From the NCBI GenBank assembly GCA_947649615.1, contig CANSSG010000025.1:1-39802 (forward strand): DNA of 39,802 nt, read 5' to 3'. Each line of letters begins with the position of its first letter. The first letter of the stretch is position 1. This DNA is from an uncultured Clostridia bacterium (GTDB lineage Bacteria > Bacillota > Clostridia > Oscillospirales > Oscillospiraceae). This document shows positions 32,355-39,802 of this stretch, one piece after another. The notes under the pieces were generated by a model. That model ran no database searches and had not been told where the DNA came from. It was given only the letters and a program-made list of their open reading frames with translations. The position numbers were made by a program, and so were the translations under genes.

Positions 32355-33261
32355 CGCGGACACCTCCCACCAGATTCATATAATAGCTTTCCAAGCTTTC
32401 GTCATGCTCATGGATGTTTTTGACCTCGCATCCGGCGTTATGGAGGGCCAAGGTCAGCTCCGTTACAGAGGGCGCGTCGTATACGTCCGCCTCCGTATCG
32501 CTGCGCACGGAATATTGCAGCCCCATTTTATCCAGCGCGGCAGTCAGCGGCCGCGCGTCGCTGACGGTAAGGCGCAGGCATTTCCTACAGCTTGCCTCCA
32601 ATGCGCCGGCGCTGATTTCCTTCACCATGCGCCCGTTGTCGATAAAGCCATAGTGGGTCGCAAGCCGGCTCAGCTCATCCAGGATGTGGCTGGAAATCAG
32701 AACCGTGATCTGGCGTTCCTTGTTTAAGCGCAGGATCAGTTCGCGGATTTCTACGATGCCCTGGGGGTCCAGGCCGTTGGCGGGTTCGTCCAAAATCAGA
32801 AAGTCCGGATCCCCGGCCAGGGCTACGGCGATGCCAAGGCGCTGGCGCATCCCAAGGGAGAAGTCTCTCGCTTTTTTCTTCCCCGTGTTTTGCAGGCGGA
32901 CCAGCTCCAGCAGCTCCTTTATCCCGTCGTAGGATGGCAGGCCTAAAATCTGGTACTGCTGCTTTAAATTTTCCTCGGCGGTCATGGAAAGATAAATGGA
33001 GGGCGTTTCCACCACCGCGCCCATGCGGCGTCGGGCCTTCGTAATTTCCCTGCTTCTGTTGGGGCTGCCGTAGAGGGTAAAGGTCCCCTCCGTCGGCTCC
33101 TGCAAACCGCAGACCAGGCGGATCAGAGTCGTTTTGCCCGCGCCGTTCCGGCCTACAAAGCCGTAAATCGCCCCCTTTTCCACATGGAGCGTCAAGCCGT
33201 TCAGGGCTTTCCCGTTTTTGTAGTGTTTGATGAGATTGTTTGTTTCCAGGATGTATTCCAT
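32347..33261 (-). CDS. ABC transporter ATP-binding protein
   Basis: A 304-residue ATPase of the bacitracin/lantibiotic (BcrA-like) type. Walker A GRNGAGKT is at 37-44, a divergent signature SLGMRQRLG at 135-143, and Walker B FLILDE at 154-159, followed by the ISSHILDEL H-loop region. The C-terminal 80 residues form the extra domain usual in this subfamily. AAAAGGAGG precedes the start, and a promoter with phased repeats lies upstream (33293-33349). It is the only ATPase, so it must serve all three permeases. Confidence 0.94.
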   Translation of the reverse strand: MEYILETNNLIKHYKNGKALNGLTLHVEKGAIYGFVGRNGAGKTTLIRLVCGLQEPTEGTFTLYGSPNRSREITKARRRMGAVVETPSIYLSMTAEENLKQQYQILGLPSYDGIKELLELVRLQNTGKKKARDFSLGMRQRLGIAVALAGDPDFLILDEPANGLDPQGIVEIRELILRLNKERQITVLISSHILDELSRLATHYGFIDNGRMVKEISAGALEASCRKCLRLTVSDARPLTAALDKMGLQYSVRSDTEADVYDAPSVTELTLALHNAGCEVKNIHEHDESLESYYMNLVGGVRDE

Positions 33262-33292
33262 TTCCTTGCCTCCTTTTGGGGTTGATGGGGGT

Positions 33293-33349
33293 ATAATACC
33301 GCCTGCTGGTTAAGAAACCGGTTAAGGAAATGGATAAGATTTCGTTAAG
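33293..33349 (-). promoter_or_regulatory. Promoter with four phased repeats, candidate response-regulator operator
   Basis: The minus-strand -10 TATTAT is at 33293-33298 and has no good -35. Upstream of it, written on the plus strand, four hexamers occur: GTTAAG (33309), GTTAAG (33321), GATAAG (33333) and GTTAAG (33344). Their spacing is 12, 12 and 11 bases, close to one helical turn, and the nearest ends next to the -35 zone. This is the form of OmpR/PhoB-family sites that replace a weak -35. The regulator gene is directly upstream. Confidence 0.65.
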
Positions 33350-33369
33350 ATTCGTCTTGCGCCCCGGGG

Positions 33370-34032
33370 TCAATCCGCGAGTTTGAAGCCAATCCCCCAG
33401 ACGGATTCTATGACCTCCCCCGCGCCCGCTTCCCGAAGCTTCTTCCTTAAATTGCTGACATGCACCTTTAACGAGCTTTCTACGCAGTCAGGCGTCTCCC
33501 CGCTTAGCTGGTCCAATAAACGGGATTTGGGAATCACCTGTCTCGGATTCTCCATCAGCAGCTTGATAATCCCAAACTCCGTCCGGGTCAGATGCACCGC
33601 CCGCCCGTCTACTCGAACCTCCCGCGCCTCCAAATCCAACGCCAGCCCTTTATGCTGGCATACCTTCCGCTCCTGGGAGCCGCGCCGGAGCTGCACCGAT
33701 ATCCGGGCTAATAATTCCCGCGTGTCAAAGGGCTTCGTTAAATAATCCGCCGCGCCGCCTAACAGCAGAGATACTTTTTCCTCTACGCCGGCTTTCGCAG
33801 ATAGTACAATCACCGGGACGCCCCCTATGTGCGGCAGCACCGCCTCCCCGCTCAGGCCGGGCAGCATCAGGTCCAGCAATATTAAATCAGGCCTCCGGTT
33901 TTCAAGCAGCAGGAGGGCCTCCGTGCCGGAATAGGCCCGGAGCACCTCGTAGCCCTCCCGGGTCAGAAGCTCTTGCAGCATGTCCCCGATATAGACGTCG
34001 TCGTCTACTACCGCTATCACCGGGGCCGTCAT
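33370..34032 (-). CDS. OmpR-family response regulator
   Basis: A 220-residue regulator. The receiver has the acidic pocket Asp10-Asp12, phospho-acceptor Asp54 in ILLDLMLPG, and Lys100 in LTKPF. The C-terminal winged helix (about 125-220) contains LTRTEFGIIKLLMENP and KVHVSNLRKKL. The start at 34032 overlaps the phosphodiesterase stop by 4 bases; the frame is open further upstream but inside that gene. It is probably transcribed with ligA and the phosphodiesterase. It likely pairs with the kinase at the other end of the transporter cassette and acts on 33293-33349. Confidence 0.92.
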   Translation of the reverse strand: MTAPVIAVVDDDVYIGDMLQELLTREGYEVLRAYSGTEALLLLENRRPDLILLDLMLPGLSGEAVLPHIGGVPVIVLSAKAGVEEKVSLLLGGAADYLTKPFDTRELLARISVQLRRGSQERKVCQHKGLALDLEAREVRVDGRAVHLTRTEFGIIKLLMENPRQVIPKSRLLDQLSGETPDCVESSLKVHVSNLRKKLREAGAGEVIESVWGIGFKLAD

Positions 34033-34487
34033 GGCGCAAACTCTACTTTCTCTACCGTGCAGCCACCCGCTTCGTCCGTGGTCAATACCGCCATCGTCGG
34101 AACCGCGCGGAAGGGGCGCGGAAAAGAACAGCTTCCGGGATTCAGCCACAGCCGCCCTAAAGTCCGCTCCTCCGCATATTGGTGGGTATGCCCGTATAGC
34201 ACGACGTCTACCCCCGTCAGATTCCAGGGAACGTCCGAGCGCCTGTGCGCCATGCAGAAGGCTACGCCCCCTAAGTCGATCCGCATCAGGCGCGGAAGCG
34301 CCTGCGCCCAGCCGCCCCAGTCGTTGTTGCCGCGGACGCCGTACAACGGCGCAATTTGGTCTAACTCCTGCATCACGCTGGGGTCGTCGAAGTCGCCCGC
34401 GTGGAGGATGCAGTCTACCCCACGCAGCCGCTCTACCGTCTCCGGCCGCAAACGGCCGTGTGTGTCCGAAATTACGCCGATACGCAT
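34029..34487 (-). CDS. YfcE/MJ0936-type metallophosphoesterase
   Basis: A 152-residue phosphodiesterase with the calcineurin-like metal motifs DTHG (near 9), GDFDD, GNND and GHTHQ. Small YfcE-type enzymes hydrolyse model phosphodiesters and their natural substrates are mostly unknown. Start 34487 has GAAAGGAGG upstream; the frame extends 12 codons further without support. It follows ligA by 13 bases and overlaps the response-regulator gene by 4 bases, so these may be one transcript. Confidence 0.88.
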   Translation of the reverse strand: MRIGVISDTHGRLRPETVERLRGVDCILHAGDFDDPSVMQELDQIAPLYGVRGNNDWGGWAQALPRLMRIDLGGVAFCMAHRRSDVPWNLTGVDVVLYGHTHQYAEERTLGRLWLNPGSCSFPRPFRAVPTMAVLTTDEAGGCTVEKVEFAP

Positions 34488-34500
34488 GGGCTGCCTCCTT

Positions 34501-36546
<2,046 letters not shown>

Positions 36547-37233
36547 TCAGCCGTTATTGATCGAATACTCGAAGGCGTCCTCCTCTACCGGGTTGCCGGA
36601 ATCAAAATACGTATATGTCTCGGGTACTTCGCCGACAATCACCGTCTCCGCCACCGCAAAGGAATTGGATACCGTCGTGCTCGTGCGGAAACCTGGGAGC
36701 AAAATGGACATGGAGACATCCACGCACAAAATGATCCGGTGGGTCGTCTGGTTGATGCCCGCCTGGGTGAACTCGTTGGCAAACCGGGCGGAGCAGCTTC
36801 CCGTAGACTGCATCCGCACCGAAAAGGCCGGGCCGCGGCCTGCCAGCAGGGCGGAGCCCATCAGCGTTCCTACCGGTATCGTCAGGTCCGTGCCGGACAT
36901 CTCCCCAAGACGGTCCAAAATATCTTGGGTGATGGAGGACTGTAGGCGGTTGAATTCCGCCATGTTGCTGACCAGCGCGGCTACGCCGCCGTTGGCATTC
37001 TTCTCCAGGGATATCAAATCCTGATACTGGATGTTTCCGCTGTCAACCGCGTCGCTGACCGCTTCCGTTACCACCCGCCCTACCATGTTGGACACCCGCG
37101 TTACCGCCAGGCTGCCCAGAATGGAGCGGAGATGGTTGGTGGCGATTATCGCTAACGCCATTATAATGCAGGCCAGGAAAAAACAAATCAGCTTCGCCTT
37201 ATGGCGCGGCTCCATGGGGGGACGGCGGCGCAT
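36547..37233 (-). CDS. yunB: Sporulation protein YunB family
   Basis: A 228-residue protein with one N-terminal membrane helix (about 12-32, LICFFLACIIMALAIIATNH) and an extracytoplasmic domain. Family marks are RVVTEAVSDAVDSGNIQYQD, IPVGTLMGSALLAGRGP, and an acidic C-terminus. In Bacillus yunB is transcribed from a sigma-E promoter and affects sporulation, but the mechanism is unknown. AGAGGTGATAT lies just before the start. It sits between murD and ligA, which suggests expression with cell-wall genes as well. Confidence 0.85.
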   Translation of the reverse strand: MRRRPPMEPRHKAKLICFFLACIIMALAIIATNHLRSILGSLAVTRVSNMVGRVVTEAVSDAVDSGNIQYQDLISLEKNANGGVAALVSNMAEFNRLQSSITQDILDRLGEMSGTDLTIPVGTLMGSALLAGRGPAFSVRMQSTGSCSARFANEFTQAGINQTTHRIILCVDVSMSILLPGFRTSTTVSNSFAVAETVIVGEVPETYTYFDSGNPVEEDAFEYSINNG

Positions 37234-37275
37234 ATCATCACCTCTCCCCTAAGCCTATGCGCCGAAGGCTTTTCC

Positions 37276-38655
37276 CTATTCCGGAAGCGCGTTGACCAAA
37301 TCCTTAAAGACGCGGCCCCGTTCCTCAAAGTTCTTGAAACGGTCAAAAGACGTGCTGGCTGGGGAGAGAAGGACCACGTCGCCCGCTCCGGCGCGTCCGT
37401 CCGCTGCGCGGACGGCGGCGGGATAGTCTTCAACGACTAAAATCTCCAGGTTTTGGTAATTTGCGGCCCGCTCTGCGGCTTCCCGTATCACGCCGGCGGT
37501 GGCGCCGCAGAGAATCAGCAGCTTTACGTGGTCGTTGATCTCGGGACCGAGGGGGGCGTAGCTGATGCCCTTGTCTTTTCCCCCGGCAATCAGTATCACC
37601 TTCTCCGGGAAGGAGCGCAGGCCCGCGATGGTACGGCTGGGGCTGGATGCGATGGAGTCGTTATACCAGCGGACGCCATGGCGTTCACGAACCAACTCGA
37701 TCCGGTGTTCTACGCCGCCAAACGTGCGGGCAAAGGAGCGGATCACTTCGTCAGGCACCAGGCCTTGAACGGCGCAGACAGCCGCCATGTAGTTTTCTAC
37801 ATTATGCGCCCCGGGGAGCAGGATGCCGGACAGCGGCAGAACGCTGCGGGCTCCGGATTCGTCTCTGTACCAGATGGCGCCATCCTGCAAATAGCAGCCG
37901 CGGGCTGGGATTTGGCCGGATTTGCTTGTAAAGTAATATACCTTACCTGCTGTTTTTTGAGAAAGGTCTCGGGTGATTTCGTTGTCCCAATTACACACCG
38001 CGCGGCCTGTTGGCGGTTGGTGGGCCAGTATGTTGGCCTTCGCCGCTATATATTCCTCCATGTCCGTGTGGACGTCCAGGTGGTTGGGGGCCAAATTCGT
38101 CAGGACGGCTATGTCCGGGCTTTTTGCCATAGTCAAAAGCTGGAAGGAGCTTAGCTCTACCACCGCCCAGTCCGTGGGCTGGATGGCGTCTGCTTCGCTC
38201 AGAAGCGGGCGGCCGATATTGCCCCCTAAATGCACCTTGTACCCCGCCGCGGACAGCAGGCGGGCGATAATCGTCGTCGTGGTCGTCTTGCCGTCGCTGC
38301 CCGTGACCGCTATAACCGGACAGGGGCAGAGGTCGAAAAAGGCCTCCATCTCTGAGGTAATCTGGCTGCCGCGAGCCTTGGCTTCCGCTAAAAACCGGGG
38401 GTGCAGGCCGGGGGTGCGGAATATAACGTCATGGTCCAGCCCCTTTAGATAGTCCGGGCCGAGCCGGAGCTTGCAGCCCGATTTCTCCAGGTCATCCCCT
38501 AACGCCCCCAGCGCGGCGCGGTCCTTTTTGTCGCAGGCCGTTACGTCTATGCCTGTCTCCAGCAGGCGCGCCAGAAGAGGCTGGTTGCTTACGCCGACGC
38601 CGGTCACCGCCACGCGGCGGCCTTTCAGCGTCCCTAAATATTCGTGCAGGGTCAT
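37276..38655 (-). CDS. murD: UDP-N-acetylmuramoylalanine-D-glutamate ligase
   Basis: A 459-residue Mur ligase adding D-glutamate to the peptidoglycan precursor. The N-terminal Rossmann domain (RRVAVTGVGVSNQPL) binds UDP-MurNAc-Ala, the ATP loop is GSDGKTTTT (119-127), and NHLDVHTDMEEYIAAKANIL and WYNDSIASSP are Mur-ligase signatures. Length is normal. Upstream the ATG has GGGGAG 12 bases away, a little far, and an extended -10 promoter at 38708-38736. No other mur gene is adjacent; yunB and ligA follow. Confidence 0.95.
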   Translation of the reverse strand: MTLHEYLGTLKGRRVAVTGVGVSNQPLLARLLETGIDVTACDKKDRAALGALGDDLEKSGCKLRLGPDYLKGLDHDVIFRTPGLHPRFLAEAKARGSQITSEMEAFFDLCPCPVIAVTGSDGKTTTTTIIARLLSAAGYKVHLGGNIGRPLLSEADAIQPTDWAVVELSSFQLLTMAKSPDIAVLTNLAPNHLDVHTDMEEYIAAKANILAHQPPTGRAVCNWDNEITRDLSQKTAGKVYYFTSKSGQIPARGCYLQDGAIWYRDESGARSVLPLSGILLPGAHNVENYMAAVCAVQGLVPDEVIRSFARTFGGVEHRIELVRERHGVRWYNDSIASSPSRTIAGLRSFPEKVILIAGGKDKGISYAPLGPEINDHVKLLILCGATAGVIREAAERAANYQNLEILVVEDYPAAVRAADGRAGAGDVVLLSPASTSFDRFKNFEERGRVFKDLVNALPE

Positions 38656-38707
38656 ATGCAGAGGTCACTCCCCTTTTCATTGCAGTTTTTCCTTTGGCTT
38701 TCATCAT

Positions 38708-38736
38708 ATTATACCACTGCGCGGGGGAAAAAACAA
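38708..38736 (-). promoter_or_regulatory. Extended -10 promoter of murD
   Basis: On the minus strand TGGTATAAT gives a perfect -10 (38708-38713) with the extended TG, and a weak TTGTTT -35 (38731-38736) at 17 bases. It lies about 50 bases before the murD start. Confidence 0.65.
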
Positions 38737-38767
38737 CAAATTTATCCAGTTCTGGCCGTTTCTCTCG

Positions 38768-38796
38768 TTGACAAGCCGGGCCTTGTCTTGTAAAAT
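38768..38796 (+). promoter_or_regulatory. Sigma-A promoter of rnpB
   Basis: TTGACA (38768-38773), exactly 17 bases, and TAAAAT (38791-38796). It differs from full consensus in one base and places transcription at about 38803, next to the RNA 5' end. Confidence 0.9.
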
Positions 38797-38803
38797 ATGT
38801 GTT

Positions 38804-39190
38804 GAGTAAGACAGACGGTCGCGTGGCGGCGGCGAAAGCCCCGTCATGAGGAAAGTCCGGGCTTCATAGGGCAAGGATAACGGGTAACGCCCGCCGAAGG
38901 CGACTTCAGGAAAAGTGCAACAGAAATAAACCGCTGAGTAAATCGCGCGGCGCCTTTTGGCGTACGCTCTCTCAGTAAGGGTGGAAAGGCGAGGTAAAAG
39001 CTCACCCATCGGCTGGAAACTGTCCGATGCTGTAAACTCTATCCGAAGCAACACCGTGGAGAGACTTTGGGCGCTCCTATGCGCCCTGCGGCCGGCCCGG
39101 CCGGTCTCGAGGAGGTGGCTGGAGCGGCCTGGCAACAGTCCGCCTAGATAGATGACCGTCCAATACAGAACCCGGCTTACAGTCTTGCTC
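38804..39190 (+). ncRNA. rnpB: RNase P RNA (bacterial type A-like catalytic RNA)
   Basis: About 387 bases with the universal core: GAGGAAAGTCCGGGC near the 5' side, CAACAGAAATAAACCG, GGTAAAAGCTCACCC, and the 3' partner ACAGAACCCGGCTTACAG. The 5' GAGTAAGAC pairs with the 3' GTCTTGCTC to make helix P1, which fixes the ends at 38804 and 39190. It processes the 5' ends of tRNA precursors with the RnpA protein, which is not encoded here. A near-perfect promoter and a terminator flank it. Confidence 0.96.
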
Positions 39191-39228
39191 AAAAAATGGA
39201 AGTACCGGATGGTACTTCCATTTTTTTA
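39191..39228. terminator. Bidirectional terminator of rnpB and the phosphoribosyltransferase
   Basis: A 14-bp perfect stem (39193-39206 with 39211-39224, loop GGAT) with an A run on the left and a T run on the right. It works as an intrinsic terminator in both directions: for rnpB immediately upstream and for the minus-strand gene ending at 39243. Confidence 0.9.
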
Positions 39229-39242
39229 CTTTGCTGGGAGCC

Positions 39243-39802
39243 TTATTCCTTTACGGTGCCGTCCGGGTTGAATAGCGGCAGAGGGGCCAGGCAGGTCAAA
39301 TCCTTGCGTTCCAGGGAGTCGCCCTCCGCCAGGACGGCGGCGCGGCCTGTTACGACGCCCCCTGCCGTCTTGACCAGTTCTTCCAGGGCGTGGAGACTCT
39401 CGCCGGTGGAGATGACGTCGTCTACAATCAGAATCCGCTTGCCCTTGATCAGCGCACAGTCGTCCGCCCCCAGGAAAAGGTCCTGCTGGCGCAAGGTGGT
39501 GATGGAACGGACCGAGACGTGAATCGGGTCGGGCATGTAGACCTTGGAGCCTTTCCGGGCAATGAAGTACTTCTTCGCGCCGGACTGGCGCGCCATCTCG
39601 TGGATCAGCGGGATGGATTTCGCCTCCGCTGTCAGCATGTAGTCATAGCTGTCCGCCGGGATCGCTTCCAGCAGGGCGCGGGCGCAGGCTACCGTCAGCT
39701 CCGCGTCTCCAAACATGATGAACGCGCCGATGTACAGGTCATCGCTCACCTTGCACAGCGGCAGTTCCCGCTCCAGGCCGGCGACTTTCATGGTATAGGT
39801 CA
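39243..39802 (-). CDS. Adenine/orotate-type phosphoribosyltransferase, truncated by the window edge
   Basis: A type I phosphoribosyltransferase. The PRPP-binding signature is RILIVDDVISTGESL, and YDYMLTAEAKSIPLIHEMAR forms the base-side of the fold. It is close to adenine phosphoribosyltransferase-like proteins of Clostridia, but the substrate cannot be fixed from sequence. From the internal ATG at 39791 it has 182 residues. The preceding codons read x-Thr-Tyr-Thr, and the first two bases visible (TG) suggest that the true ATG begins one base beyond the window, giving MTYTMKVAG. It is convergent with rnpB across a shared terminator. Confidence 0.82.
   Translation of the reverse strand, partial: TYTMKVAGLERELPLCKVSDDLYIGAFIMFGDAELTVACARALLEAIPADSYDYMLTAEAKSIPLIHEMARQSGAKKYFIARKGSKVYMPDPIHVSVRSITTLRQQDLFLGADDCALIKGKRILIVDDVISTGESLHALEELVKTAGGVVTGRAAVLAEGDSLERKDLTCLAPLPLFNPDGTVKE

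Noticed and set aside
38704-39192. A 162-codon minus-strand frame across the RNase P RNA
   Set aside because: The sequence is explained by rnpB with its promoter, helix P1 and terminator; no ribosome site or known protein is visible.

Overview
The window looks like chromosomal DNA of a GC-rich, spore-forming, Gram-positive anaerobe, most likely a gut Clostridia member of the Oscillospiraceae type. The evidence is a minus-strand gene order matching the Bacillus yloC-remA-gmk-rpoZ-priA-def-fmt-rsmB-rlmN-prpC-prkC-rsgA-spoVM block, spore genes (spoVM, a SPOCS/LysM coat-type protein, yunB), AGGAGG-type ribosome binding sites, consensus sigma-A promoters and low-GC intergenic gaps. The genus is inferred, not proven.

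Layout. (1) 1-5603, accessory, mostly plus strand: a MerR/TipA-like regulator with an internal second start, a SLOG-family protein (minus), a GH29 alpha-L-fucosidase, dapA, an aminoglycoside-6'-acetyltransferase-like gene broken by one missing base, and a two-domain GNAT protein. (2) 5650-25191, all minus: c-di-AMP synthesis (cdaA-cdaR), an RseC-like protein, a DUF5685 protein, a J-domain protein, then yicC, remA, gmk, rpoZ, priA, def, fmt, a zinc metallopeptidase, rsmB, rlmN, prpC, prkC, rsgA, a 47-residue membrane protein, spoVM (24 residues) and a SPOCS/LysM protein. (3) 25559-28758, minus: a class V aminotransferase/cysteine desulfurase with a DUF3343 partner, and carD-ispD-ispF. (4) 28896-34487, minus: a histidine kinase, three paralogous ABC permeases, an ABC ATPase, an OmpR-type response regulator and a phosphodiesterase. 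(5) 34501-38655, minus: ligA, yunB, murD. (6) 38768-39228, plus: the RNase P RNA gene with its own promoter and terminator. (7) A phosphoribosyltransferase that runs off the right edge (minus).

How it works together. Region 2 couples nucleotide signalling, Ser/Thr phospho-signalling, translation initiation and maturation, and rRNA modification, mostly through ATGA stop/start overlaps. Region 4 reads as one regulated transporter: a short-anchored kinase and a regulator flank an ATPase with three permeases, and the promoter before the ATPase carries four helically phased GTTAAG-type repeats, the form expected of an OmpR-family operator.

The items most worth a second look are the TipAL/TipAS-like dual start, the phased operator with the triple-permease cassette, a three-copy intergenic repeat that in two places begins on the stop codon of the preceding gene, the spoVM/47-residue micro-gene pair, and the GNAT protein with an unrecognised N-terminal half. 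No CRISPR array, insertion sequence, phage gene or tRNA was recognised.
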